This document shows, one piece after another, positions 23,543 through 34,800 of a stretch of DNA of 64,000 bases (position 1 is its first letter; each line of letters begins with the position of its first letter). Below the pieces are notes generated by a model. It was given only the letters and a program-made list of their open reading frames with translations, had not been told where the DNA came from and did not search any database. The DNA is from Liopterus haemorrhoidalis (Eukaryota; Arthropoda; Insecta; Coleoptera; Dytiscidae): positions 32,964,306 through 33,028,305 of the forward strand of contig OZ020616.1 in NCBI GenBank assembly GCA_963971575.1, written 5' to 3'. Both the position numbers and the translations under genes were made by a program.

Positions 23543-23719
23543 CAGTGTTTCTCAAACTTTTTAAGTTCGCGGCACACTTTTGACATGTAAACATTATTTT
23601 GCGGCACAGCTATGAGTTATTGAATACAGGTTTAAATGGAAAATTGTAAAATTTCGCAGCACACTCCTAGAATTTCACGGCACACTTAAGTGCCGCGGCA
23701 CACCGGTTGGGTAACACTG
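23543..23719. mobile_element. hAT MITE nested in the hAT element
   Basis: The termini CAGTGTTTCTCAAAC and the complement of CAGTGTTACCCAACCGG are flanked by CCCTGTGT (23535-23542) and CCTTATGT (23720-23727), a duplication with six of eight matches. The interior repeats GCGGCACAC motifs. It makes the third level of nesting: MITE in hAT in mariner. Confidence 0.75.
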
Positions 23720-23879
23720 CCTTATGTAGTCGTTAATGACAGGAAAAAAAATCAATAAATTTGGTAGCACATTTATTTTCCATAGTTTCCATGTACAAAC
23801 ATTAATAAGACTAAAATGATAGCTATAAAAAATGAATACAAAATCAATTCAGCAAACCAATTGGTTCTTAGTTAAGCAT

Positions 23880-24105
23880 ACGTTAAATTTGAAAAAACTC
23901 TTATTTAAATGGGATATTTGTGGCTGTTTGATGGAACAAAGCAATTCAAAGTTTGGCTCAATATCGGACAATTTCAGTCTTAGATCAGGTTCTGCATTTA
24001 ACCTGTTTCTGTATTTATCTTTCAGATAAATATATGTTGTGCAAAACGGTAATAAAACTTCAATGTCTTTTTTTGGCAGAACAGGATATTCATTTTTAAT
24101 TTGTT
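23880..24105 (-). pseudogene. hAT transposase C-terminus (ZBED5-like)
   Basis: The minus strand reads IKNEYPVLPKKDIEVLLPFC, then TTYIYLKDKYRNRLNAEPDL and RLKLSDIEPNFELLCSIKQP ending QISH. This is the conserved C-terminal dimerisation motif of the hAT group to which ZBED5-like genes belong. A short deletion has removed the CE-x-GFS box between TTY and KYRNRL. Nothing upstream of it survives in this element. Confidence 0.75.
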
Positions 24106-25001
24106 TTTATGCGTTTAATTTTCTTTGGCGATTTAAAATTCCGCCATTACAATATTATTTTCGCGAACCCCATTTGTACACCCCGCGAACCACCGCTTGG
24201 GAAACGCTGCTCTAAAGGAATGGTTGCGACATGTCCAGTACAACTGAAGAAGCAAGCGATCATTTTCTTGGATGTGCTGCGTGAACGTACAACTTTTGTG
24301 GGTTTCGGTTCATCTTGAAAGACCCAAACAGTGGATTGTTGCTTAGTTTCCGGTTCATATGAATAAATCCAAGTTTCGTCACCTGTAATGATGTATACGG
24401 ATTTTGCAGTGCCTAGGTTGAATTTTTTTAGCATTCCCTTACACCAATCAATACGGGCCTTCTTTTGAGTTTCCATCGGGAACAAATCTTTTTCACAGCT
24501 AAATGTTCATGCAAAATCGAATGTATTGCAGTCTGCGATATGCCAAAGGATGCCTCTATCTCACGATAAGTCACATGCTGATCTTCTTCAATCGTTTTGC
24601 GCACAGTATCGATGTATTTTTGAATCACAACCGATTTTGGTCGGAATTCATCACTGACGGACGCACGACCACGACGAAATTCTGCAAACCAATTATTGTA
24701 AACAGTCTTTACTGATGGTGCTTCATTACCAAAAGTTGAACGAAGCGAATCTATGCATTGTTGTTGAGTTAGGCCTTTACTAAAATCGTAAAAAATCATC
24801 CAACGAAAACCTCCACGAGTAATATCAATTTTTTCACAAACTTGTCTTTTTTAAACGCTCACTGTCAACAAACTACTCGGTCAATTTATAAGCTGCCACT
24901 GATACAAATAACAAATGTTAAATTTTACGAATATAGTAATGACACATTTCAATATTGCCATCAAGTGGTCGATTGTTAAAACATAAAAGGTAACCCTCGT
25001 A

Positions 25002-25695
25002 GATACTCTGAACCACTGTACCAGTACGCCACAGTGCTATCATTATCTACCGACTGTCGTACTGGTTCGGCTCAGTGCTATGGTTCTCGGTCGACTGATG
25101 TTACCGATACTTCCAATATAACTGTTATTTGAGGTTAAACTGATTTTTATTTCATGATATTTATGATACAAATAATATAAAATATATTTATTATAAAAAA
25201 ATTACTCAACCAAATTACGGAACCAAACAGCCTAGCTAGGCCACCAATTCTTTTTAAATTATTATACTGGGTGATCATGAAAACTTCTATTTTAATTCCA
25301 TTTTGTATAATTCCAGGAACAGAATTTTTTGCGAAATATCACTGTGTTATATTGAGTTGTCATAACACAAACTGCTGTGTACCTATTTGTTTGTCACTCT
25401 AGTAAAAGAAATGAGATAAACATTCACTTCCATTTTTTCCAAATGAAAAACAATTTGTGAAAATAATAAATATATTTGGTGTTGTGGAAGATATAAATAG
25501 GTAAAAAAGCTTGGGAAAATGCTATAAATACGGGAAAAAGAGTGAGAGTGTGCTAAAAGCATTTAAAAGCTACAGATTACATCAATATTGGTAACTTATT
25601 AATATTTAACAAACTAGTATTTATTAAAAATATTCAACAAACAGAAATACTCAATAATAAAAAAATCCTTCTCGAGCTTAAATAAATATCTACCC
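25002..25695. other. AT-rich DNA, nothing recognised
   Basis: Apart from a GC-richer patch at 25010-25100 with repeated GTACTGG-like words, no gene or element was recognised. Confidence 0.5.
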
Positions 25696-25703
25696 GTGTA
25701 ACT

Positions 25704-25856
25704 CAGTGGCGGACTTAACGGGCGTCGGACCTGGCGCCGGCCAGGGGCCCAGTGGATATTTTCTTATTTAGCACAAATTAATATATTGGAAGAACGGAGA
25801 AAGAGGCCCCCATGCGTTTAGCGCCAGGGGCCCCGAGGGGTGTAAGTCCACCTCTG
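25704..25856. mobile_element. 153-bp hAT MITE with perfect duplication
   Basis: The termini CAGTGGCGGACTTA and the complement of CAGAGGTGGACTTA lie between perfect copies of GTGTAACT (25696-25703 and 25857-25864). Subterminal CCAGGGGCCC blocks are inverted. It is GC-rich against its surroundings. Confidence 0.93.
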
Positions 25857-26341
25857 GTGTAACTTTAATACAGGATTAGGGCATGCTGTCTCAATATTGT
25901 ACGAGTTTCTAATACAGCTTCACTGAAGTGTTTGCTTTCGTTTTTGATTATGTTTTTTTAGGCAGCGAGTTTCTAACGAAGGTTACGGGTTACAGGTGCA
26001 GGTTATCTTGCAGTTTTAATTTTCCAGTGACTTTGTGAAGTGGTGATTTTAGACTGCTTGTTTATAAACATAACTCACATATGTTGACATGCTCATCATT
26101 TTTTTCCCCGAAATTCCGTATAATATAACACGACCGGCGTTTAACAACTCCTCTCCTTCACTTACACACTTAAAAGAAGGTGTTGCTCTCAAAAAATTAA
26201 CATGATTTAGTAAGGATAGCTGTTAAATTATTCTTTGTAAATTGAAGATTTAATATGTGAACAAATGAGGAAAACTTTCACATTACTCGTTTCAATCAGC
26301 TGTTTCACAGCGATCACAGCGCCACCATCGCTCCCTTCGCT

Positions 26342-27155
26342 TAGAGAGTAAATCCGTAGTAGAACACGCTGCATCTTGGTTTGATAGGAATAAATTAACT
26401 TTAAATACTGGCAAAACCGAATCAATGATGATTTCCACCAAGAAACACGATTTTTAGACCCCCCGTATGTCAAGTTTCTTGGTATCCACATCGACCCACA
26501 ACTTCGCTGGGATCAGCACTGTGAATTCTTAAGCCGAAAACTAAGGTCTATAGTATTTTTAATTCGCAATTTGAAAGCAGAAGTTTGGCAAAAAGTCGTG
26601 CTAATGACCTAATGCTATTTTTCGTTATTTCAGTCACAACTGAACTACGGCATTCTTGTCTGGGCACACTCACCAGCAGCCCATAGAATTTTCGCTCTTC
26701 AACGCAAAGTTGTTAGGGTCATAGCTGATGCTCCTTTTAGAGCTGACTGTCGTGAGTTCTTATGAATAGAATAATGACTTTACCTGCCTTATTTATCTAC
26801 CAATGCCTAATGTTCATGTACAGGAACTTATGTAACTTCCCCTCTTCCAACTACGGGCATGACACACGGCAAAAAAATAATATACATAGTAATTTCCTTC
26901 ATCTTCAAAAATCAAGAAATAGCGCAAACTACTACGCCCTTAAATTTTTCAATATAATACCTGAGGAAATAAGATCCCTACCCATCAAGATATTTTCAAA
27001 CAAACTTAAGAATATTTATTGACAAATCCCATTTATGAAATTGATGACTTTAATAATGTTCATTTTTAATTTATATTATTTCATGATGTAACTTAGACTG
27101 ATTGTAAACGTATTTTATGTAATGTGGTCAATAAATGTATTATTATTATTGTTAT
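26342..27155 (+). pseudogene. LINE ORF2 C-terminal fragment (CR1/jockey-like)
   Basis: The reading begins ESKSVVEHAASWFDRNKLTL and NTGKTESMMI, continues after a shift with YVKFLGIHIDPQLRWDQH, QLNYGILVWAHSPAAHRIFA and LQRKVVRVIADAPFRADC. It ends with IMTLPALFIYQCLMF, ANYYALKFFNIIPEEIR and SLPIKIFSNKLKNIY (26762-27022). The 3' tail is an ATT-type microsatellite at 27138-27155. There are several frameshifts. This is the post-RT region of a CR1/jockey-superclade LINE with a microsatellite tail. Confidence 0.8.
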
Positions 27156-27304
27156 TATCGGCCATTGTTGAGTCCAATAGTTCACCATTATTAGTAACTG
27201 GCCAAAAAACTATTGCGGTGGAGAGGTCAAGACAGTGTAGACAATGGATTCCGCGTGCGTCCTGAATGGGTTAATAATCCAAATAAATATATGTTTTATG
27301 TATA

Positions 27305-27484
27305 TAGTCGATTTCTTTGGTTTAAGCGGAACTAGATTTTCAAATCTAGTAATTTTTATCGATTGATTAAAGCTTTTGATCATTTTGTTTGCCAAAAACC
27401 CACTTTAATCATTATAAAGTTAGTTAGTGACAACATGAGAAAATTAAAAATCCATTAAGTTCCGTTTAAACGTTTGGAATAGCC
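27305..27484. mobile_element. Degraded copy of the 8.3-kb MITE family
   Basis: GGTTTAAGCGGAACTAGATT at the left and the complement of CCAAACGTTTAAACGGAACT at the right match the termini of the MITE at 8326-8693. The outermost bases of the left end have diverged and the interior is shorter. It shows that the family is dispersed. Confidence 0.6.
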
Positions 27485-28880
27485 TATTATGAAAGAACTT
27501 CCTATGTAGTAATTTAATAGTTTCTGTTGAAAAATGTTGGGAATATTTCATAATACAATTTAGTTCTTGCTATTTGTCACATGCATACTTATTAAAAATA
27601 TTAACACTCAACGTTGGGACCCCCTCGAAGCCTGGATTGCGAGGAACTTGGTCATCCCGAACTGTAGTTACGCTATTGATTAGGTCTTGCTGGTGGCTAG
27701 GCTAAGTCTACAACCTAGCCAATCATCGGCAACATATTACACTTTTCAATTAATGTTTTGTACTTATAAGCGTACTTATTAACTTCACATATAGAATACA
27801 TATTTAAATAACTTTTTTACTTAGTCGAGATTCATATAAAAAATGAGTGGCAGACAGGGCCAAACTGACTGTTTGGCGGATCGGGCTGAATACACTTGGT
27901 GGGCTGCCTGCCCTTGTCGGCCGAACTCCACTGCATGGTTTTGCGAATCGATACTTTGCTGCGCTATTACAAAGTACAAACATTACAGCAATGTGCTGGA
28001 TGTCACTAATATTGACAAGAACAACATTTTCGTCTCAATCCAACACATGTTGAAAACATGTACAGGGATAGAACACGTGGTGAGAATGAAAAAGGACAGA
28101 TGGCATAAAATTTTGTAAGAAAGAAAAATCCATCGCGAGCATCCAAATCATCCAAAAAAACACGGACTTTTTGAATTAACAAAGAAGAACATCTGATTGA
28201 CTGTGTATCTCATATATCATGACATATACATATACAGGGCCGCCGCAACACGGGGCTACATCGCACTCAGGCGGCAGATTTTACGGGCGGCAAATTTTTA
28301 TTTTTAGATTTAAATATTCATTAATTGTTAGCACAGAAAGATCAGTGCTTGAAACGTTCAATACCCAACAAGCACAAATTGCTTTATAAAAATTGTATAA
28401 ACATTTTTACAGCAATATTATACAACTTATAGCTTTATAACTCAGCAACAAGAATGTCTATCGAGCAACAAAAAAACTTAAACTTCCAAAATAGGTGCAG
28501 GTTTATAAAACCTATTGGTTATATTAATATTGCATGCGCAACATTTTAAAAACCTAATGGCACTCTTTGGAAATGTTCTTAAAATAGTTATAAAATAAAC
28601 AATAAAACATTAATAAAACTTTTGGATTAGTTATATAGCAGCAACTTTTTATCTGTTATATTTATAGATTTGCTTTTTTGTAGCTGCATGTTATAACAAT
28701 TTTGCAACTGCGATACATATATATGAAAAATCTTAATGAAGTATAAAATCACTATGACAATGAAACATATATGCATTTTTATTTTTATCCTATTGCTACT
28801 CCTGAACTAAAATTTATTGCGAAGGCCAATTTACTGTGAACATATAAGGTAAAACATTCAAAAATTTTCTTAGGCAGTAT
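27485..28880. other. No recognised gene; GC-rich island and orphan hAT-like end
   Basis: A GC-rich patch (27845-27950) carries two overlapping open frames of 91 and 68 codons that resemble no family. At 28235 the sequence CAGGGCCGCCGCAACACGGG looks like a hAT terminus but no partner end was found. The rest is AT-rich. Confidence 0.4.
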
Positions 28881-28884
28881 AACT

Positions 28885-28993
28885 GAATACTTGGAACACA
28901 AGAACAAAATAATAAATATGTATTAATTAACTATTCAAACAGTTATTTTTGAACGTGATTTTGTTGGTGGTATTCTTAACTATTATACTTAAC
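28885..28993. repeat. Duplicate of protease-homolog intron sequence
   Basis: About 110 bp here match 31323-31424, the intron sequence next to the last exon of the protease homolog. Shared words include GAACAAAATAA, ATTAATT and GTGGTATTCTTAA, then ATTATACTTAACGTT. The exon itself is not recognisable on the other side. It may be the scar of a former tandem gene copy, or a dispersed repeat. Confidence 0.55.
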
Positions 28994-29049
28994 GTTGGAG
29001 CGATTCTAAAAAAAATATTTCATCCGGCTCTTTCACATGGCAAAATGAA

Positions 29050-29640
29050 ACCCGTTTACTACAAGTTACACCTGTTCATGCGTTTTTTTTGGAGACTGAA
29101 ACAAACCATAGCTGTTTACTTATGAAATCATATCTAACTAATAGAAAACAGTTTGTATAAATAAGTCAGACTTGCTTCAACTTACCTATGGAGTACCACA
29201 TGGTTCAATTTTGTGTTCATTAATATTTTTAATTTACTTAAACGCTTCCTCTTCTGCTACTGAGAATAAACTAGGCTGAAGATATGACCCCTTATATATC
29301 ATTATTACTAGAACACTTGAAAATGATCATTTGTCAAAAGGAAACAACTGATTTTTTTAACAAATAAATTGTTATTAAATGAGGAGAAAACACAGAATTT
29401 ACTTAAAATATAACTATAATAATCTGCGTTAAATATTTAGGAGCCTATATTGATCCTCATTTGATATAGGATCATCACTTTCAATTTCAGTTTACTGTGC
29501 TAATATTTATGTATCCAATATATGTTAAATTGAGCAAAATTATGTATCTTCTAAGCAACCTGCATCTACTGATACAAGGGATGTGTTATTAACATCTTAT
29601 ACAACCAACTGCAGTTAACTTTTTAAAGATATTCTAAATA
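29050..29640 (+). pseudogene. Degraded LINE reverse transcriptase fragment
   Basis: Pieces of a reverse transcriptase are visible through several stops and shifts: LLMKSYLTNRKQFV, YGVPHGSIL (the GVPQGSIL box), LRYLGAYIDPHL-like (KFLG box) and a final YLLSNLHLLIQG. The catalytic YADD box is lost. It is an old relic of a LINE related to the copies at 36.2 and 61.3 kb. Confidence 0.55.
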
Positions 29641-30073
29641 GCTTAGAAAATGCGCTTTACAGAGAAAAAATTGAGCATTTCTGGGAATGATCCCAAAAGT
29701 CAACCCAACTGACAGTACACAAGAAGAGAGAGGGAGAAAGTGAGATTAGTCTTATTTGATACTTAAGTTTTATTTGTTCTAGATGAAAACATTCACTCTT
29801 ATGTCAAATGACAGAATTATAAACAAATTATAAAGACATAAAATAACATAAAAATGCATAGACATAAAAGTAAAATTACACAGAAAAGGGACTAACCGGA
29901 TTTCTTCTATTTTTACTCAATTTAAAGAAAATGGACAAGAAGAGACGTCAAGTGATTTCATTATTTGACCGCTCATTGGGCATCATTTTAAATCCTGTTA
30001 AATTCTCTTTACAATGGTATTTTATTATTAATTTGAGCTATTATCAGGTCGTCAAGGATGAAATTTGTAGTTA

Positions 30074-30182
30074 TACTAGCGTCGGCGAATCAGTGCAGTG
30101 CACAAACAATTGCATTGTTCCAGACAATACAGTCGTTTTTTACGTCGTGTGACGTAACTGCATTGATTCGCCGACGTTAGTA
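30074..30182. mobile_element. Palindromic MITE, copy 2, inside a mariner terminal repeat
   Basis: The arms match those of 21013-21135 (TACTAGCGTCGGCGAATCA, and ACGTCGTGTGACGTAACTGC on the right), flanked by TA. The left arm is more diverged and shorter. It split the left inverted repeat of the mariner at 30044-31032, which fixes the order of insertion. Confidence 0.8.
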
Positions 30183-30339
30183 TATTAATATTGACAACTT
30201 TAACAGCGAATTATTTGACATTGGCATACTATTTTACCGTTCCGTTTTTTTTTTTTTTTTGTTGGAAAGTTACACATTTCGTCATATTAAAGAAATCATT
30301 GTATGCTCTGAAAAATATCAAAAACTTTTGTTTAAAATT

Positions 30340-30944
30340 AATTTTGTTGAAAATTGAACGGTCGGAAATTCGCACTATTATGAAGTTGGAGTTCTTACGT
30401 GGAACTACGGCATCGCAGACCGCGCGAAACATTAATAATGTATTTGCTCTAATGTTACTACGCAGCAGACAATATCAAATTGGTTCTCCATATTTTGTAC
30501 AGGTAACTTAAAAAACAAACAAACAAAAAACCTAGCTCATCGATCACAGCAGAAATATACTGCAACCAACTAGACAAAATTATGCAAAAACTTAAAGAAA
30601 CACAGTCTAGATTGGTCAAAAGATTGACTCCTATCTTATTGCATGATAACGCTAGACCTCACACTGCACAAATGACTGTGGCAAAAATACAGGAATTGGA
30701 GTTGGAACTTCTTCATCATACTCCTTACTCACCAGGCCTAGCCCCCACTAACTACTACTTCTTCCGCAATTTGGACAACTTTTTAAGAAAACAGTTTAAT
30801 TCCGACAATGCTGGAAAACTGGCCTTCCAGGTATTCATTGACTCTCGTCCGCTAGGGTTTTATGCCACCAGTCTGAACAACCTGCCGCTTAAATGGCCAA
30901 AGTGTATAGACAATATGGGTGCATACAGAACCCAAAAAACATAA
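30340..30944 (+). pseudogene. SETMAR-like mariner transposase, internally deleted
   Basis: The N-terminal HTH start survives (RSEIRTIMKLEFLRGTTASQ, then TARNINNV). A deletion follows and the frame resumes at 30582-30944 with PILLHDNARPHTAQ, HTPYSPGLAPTNYYFFRNLD and DSRPLGFYATSLNNLPLKWP. This is the same pattern as human SETMAR/Hsmar1. The second catalytic Asp is present. The third position is Asn (APTN), and the preceding conserved PDL is PGL. The first catalytic Asp lies in the deleted part. Confidence 0.8.
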
Positions 30945-31192
30945 AAACGGTAAAATATTAAGATAATGTCAAATAATAAGCTGTTCAAGTTGGCAATATT
31001 ATTAACTACAAATTTCATCCTTGATGACCTGATGTACATTCCTAACTTAATTCTTCTATAATGCTTAGTTTAAAAAACAATTTGCGATTTAATAAACCAA
31101 TTATTAAGTTTTATAAGGGCAGTAATCCAAAACTATTTTTTTTAAAATTAATTAATCAGTCGTTAAGCGGTTAAACGTTAACATTCATGAAT

Positions 31193-31320
31193 TCACAAAA
31201 ATTTTGAGCAATAACAAGAATCCCTGGTTGTGTCCTTAATCCAGTTCATGTTGTAGTTAAGTTTTGTGTATATCGCTGTACTAAGATGTGGTCCACATAC
31301 GTTAATATCCGGAAATATAC
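31193..31320 (-). CDS. Protease homolog last exon
   Basis: The exon follows a TTTCAG acceptor in phase 1 and ends at a TGA stop (31193-31195). It encodes GIFPDINVCGPH, then AIYTKLNYNMNWIKD and a Cys-rich tail (SCYCSKFL). It aligns with the last exon of the neighbouring protease (59980-60101), which has [27 protein letters not shown] and GCFCQE. The diagnostic SWG of active enzymes is FPD here, one more change in the substrate-binding strand. No obvious AATAAA signal was seen soon after the stop. Confidence 0.85.
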
Positions 31321-31783
31321 CTGAAATACATGAACAAAATAAGAAACATGATTAATTGACTGGTGAAAAAGTGATTTCTAAACATTTTGTTTGTGGTATT
31401 CTTAATTATTATACTTAACGTTACTGGTTAGTATATATGCCATATTAAAAATCAGCTGTGTCCACCACAGGACCGACCAGGACCACAACGTACTTGTTTA
31501 ATTTATGCTGCTTTATCAAAAAATGTCTCAAATAAAAGTTTTTAGTTATTGCTTTTATAGCAACTTTTGTTAAATGAATCTTTTCGAAATATGTCTCTGT
31601 TGTGAAATATTCGCAAAAATCTTAAAACCGACACGAGTAAACTCCTATTTCTAGCTAACCGATTTTTACCAAAAGTTGATCAATTGATGTCAAAAGCTTA
31701 AATATGAAGTTTCATAAAAATCCTTTTAGCCGAATTTGCTCTGCACGTGTATACGGACCGATGGACAGATCGACAGACAGACC

Positions 31784-31821
<38 letters not shown>

Positions 31822-34800
31822 TAGACAGACCAACAGACATCATGCTAAAAATAGTCAAAACGTTATGTACCTCAATTAAACTCCTATTTCTATTTATCTT
31901 ATTATTATTAACTAATTTAACTAAAATTAATAATAATAATATTATTAGTAATAATGCTGTGTAAGCAGGGCCGCCGCGTTTGTGTCGGTGTCTCATATGC
32001 TGTTATTCGTGGTACCGTCCTTTGCTAGAGTCGAGCGCAAATGCCACAGTTGTTGATGAAAGTGACCACACCAGCCTGATTCGGGTTCGATTCTAGTAGG
32101 TTGGATCTTGTGAATGTGTGCTCGCAGACTATGGATACATGATCGGCGGCCGTGTTAACATGCTATTGGTGGGGTTTTTATGGGGTAACAAATAAACATA
32201 TGCTGTTACAGATTTAATTGGCTATTTCATTGAATATCCTTGGTCCATTTTGATGAGTGTATATTTAAAATAGCAGAAAGTACTAAAACTATCTTTTCGT
32301 GTAATAATATTTATAATTACCAATCAATTCATAGGATCCTTTGTGCGTGCGAAACATAAGTGGTCCTCCTACATCACTCTAAAATAAAATAAAAGCAATA
32401 TATTATTACTTCATAACATGAACATCTATTAATAGAAAATATTTGTGTTATTTGTCATCCTTGGTCTACAATTTGAATAAACGCTTGTGAAATGTCCTCA
32501 AAGTCATATATTACCGGATGCAACATACTCTGTAATATTTGCAGCTTGTTATTTGGCTAAAAATGTTTTTATACATATTTATTTAAGACCTTTGCTGTAT
32601 CCGTTCTTAAAAGATTTTATTGTAAAATGTGCAGATACATAGGTGAGAGTTAAATTGCGTGATATATTGTCGGAAATGCATTGTACCAGTGGCGTATCCA
32701 GTATTTTGTCTTGGGGAGGGCCGAAACAAATTTTGAGGGCACGCGGGCCGCATACGACCCTCAACATAATTTTTTTATTTACGGGAAAAATATATTTAAA
32801 AATGTAAAATGTACTATCTTCCCCTTTACTGTTTTGAATAAATTCAAGAAACCCTTCGGGATATTTAAAGTTCCGTCACTGCTTATCATTTTGTATGAAA
32901 AATAGACCGCAGTCCAAATCAGTTCGACATCCTTGCTGTTGATATACCCCGGATATTGATGTTTATATCAAATAATAATTCAATTATTTGTTAATAAAAA
33001 AAAGTAATTGTTAATCCATGTATCAAAAACTTTCATTTGATATCCCTCAAACTTTTTTTCTTCGATAAATACATATTTGTTTATATTTTTTGCGGGTAAT
33101 ATTTTTGAAGTCTCAATATTTGTCGTACTTAAGTTCAGTTCTCTAAATCAGCCGCTTGGTCACAATTTCTACCGAACGAACAGACTCATGTGACGGAATA
33201 AGGATTTCTTGATTATATCTACGATGTAACGTTTTAAAAGAAAATTTGTTTATTTTATAAACAAATTTAAAACTGTACGCTAATGTACAGCAGCCTATTT
33301 TATTAAAATAAGACAATATCGCATAAATTTCGGTAACCATGATTACAAAATAATAAGTCATTTTTTGGGATCTATTGGTCGGTCCCAATTATTTTATTTC
33401 AGACCAATTGGCGCCCTTTTAATTTTTGGGCATGCACCCTCCCCCAAGTCCCCCCCCCCCTCAGAATACACCACTGTTGTTCAGTACAACTTATATCAGT
33501 CCTTTTTGTGTGTAAAACATCATAATTTCAAAAATACCTAAGAAGATATTGATATTCACATTTATCTACAAAATAAAACCAAACACCGATTTTTAGAGCG
33601 GGATTGTCTCCAAAACTACTCTTTTTATTATATTTCTACTACTTATTTCTACTCTATTTCACGTTTCAGGTGTCATTTTAAAGTTACATTCTGAATCGAG
33701 TAATTAGTTGTTTAAAAGAGTTTTATCATTTGACTGGGCGAATGGTTTAGGTTTAGTCGATGTGTCAGGAAGGATCGACGCTCCCCTTCATATAATTCGT
33801 TGGAGCATATTTGGAAAGTGATGTATTTTCACTTGAACAATACTTATATCGTTTTGTTAAGAGTAGGTAACCTTAAAAAATGTTAAAAAAATTGTTTAAA
33901 AGGAAAAAAAAAGTGCCAATATTGTTTACAATGAAGTAATTTAAAAATTAATTACTGTTGTGGTTAACAAATTTTATCTTCAACTCCCCGAGCAACGCTG
34001 CGTAATCTGCTAGTATTGTATAAAAATTGTGCCAATTCTGCTAGTCCTGGGAGGGCTAGCCCCGTCGGCCCGACCCTTGGCTGCGCCACTGCATTGTACA
34101 AACACAAAAATGAGATTGACATGTAATTTTTGTAAATATTATTCAACATCCTGTCCAAAACTGCCGAAAATGTTTAAATACCTAACAGCTTTGATTTGTT
34201 CCGTACCTATCGACATGGGTTTCGTAATAACATGAGTTTTAGTGAAAGGAAATACTTTGTAGCATGGTGTTTTCTTAAGTAGTAGTAATTTTATATTTTC
34301 AATCTTTCAATTTGTTATAGTAAAATACACAAGAAGAAAGGAAATAAAGAAACATATGGGTTCATATTTTATTAGACAATTTCAATACTAATAACATATA
34401 AAATATATGTTAACGCAAAATATAAAAAAATAAGGTGACTTATAAGCAGGTCCAGCTCAAGGGTACCTGACGCCTCGATGCAAAATTAGGTTAGGCCCCT
34501 CCCCAACATAATATTTTTTTTAAATAAAGTTTTTGATAACTTTTGTTAAATAAAACAAAATAAAATAATCATATGTAATATAATACCATTTTTAATATAA
34601 TACTAAATATTTTGAGTCTTGTTAAAAACAGAATTTATATCTTTGGTATAGTAACAAAAAACATTGTTATAAAAAATAACATATCGAAACCTAGGATTAT
34701 ATCAAAATATACTTTTTACTATAAAGTAAGAATCAAATAATCTCAAAAACATCTCTAATGCTTTTGATTAAAATTTGCAATTGCATGAACTATTATAAGA

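Larger units (their letters stand above)
23471..24209. mobile_element. hAT element inside mariner copy 2
   Basis: The termini CAGTGTTTCCCAACC and the complement of CAGCGTTTCCCAAGCGG lie between perfect copies of CTCTAAAG (23463-23470 and 24210-24217). The interior holds a transposase remnant on the minus strand and a further nested MITE (23543-23719). It is 739 bp long and therefore internally deleted. Confidence 0.92.
23090..24999 (-). pseudogene. mariner, copy 2, interrupted by a hAT element
   Basis: On the minus strand the 5' inverted repeat CGAGGGTTACCTTTTATG begins at 24999 next to TA. The transposase N-terminus follows (24799-24428: FSKGLTQQQCIDSLRSTFG and SFGISQTAIHSILHEHL), then after a frame change near 24470 QKKARIDWCKGMLKK and TGDETWIYSYEPETKQQS. 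The reading stops at a hAT insertion (23471-24209) and resumes with RRIVNAEWYTTICLLEVI, VILHHDNASFHTARQ and LYSPDLSPNDFFLFP. All three catalytic Asp residues (D, D, D with 34 between the last two) are kept. The 3' inverted repeat was not found and the copy fades near 23090. Confidence 0.85.
30044..31032 (+). mobile_element. SETMAR-like (cecropia-type) mariner, deleted, with MITE in its left end
   Basis: The inverted ends read TCAGGTCGTCAAGGATGAAA on the left and the complement of TCAGGTCATCAAGGATGAAA on the right, next to TA on the left and TG on the right. The left terminal repeat is split by the palindromic MITE at 30074-30182. Internally the element has lost the middle of its transposase. 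Confidence 0.8.

Noticed and set aside
27843..28118. 91-codon open frame in a GC-rich patch
   Set aside because: An overlapping frame is equally open, neither resembles a known protein, and no splice or start context supports it.
31965..31980. hAT terminus CAGGGCCGCCGC
   Set aside because: The same sequence starts the second copy of repeat S2 (GCAGGACCGCCG), so it belongs to that repeat.
31704..31996. RQTDRQTDRQ and SVCLSVCLSV open frames
   Set aside because: They translate a CAGA microsatellite.
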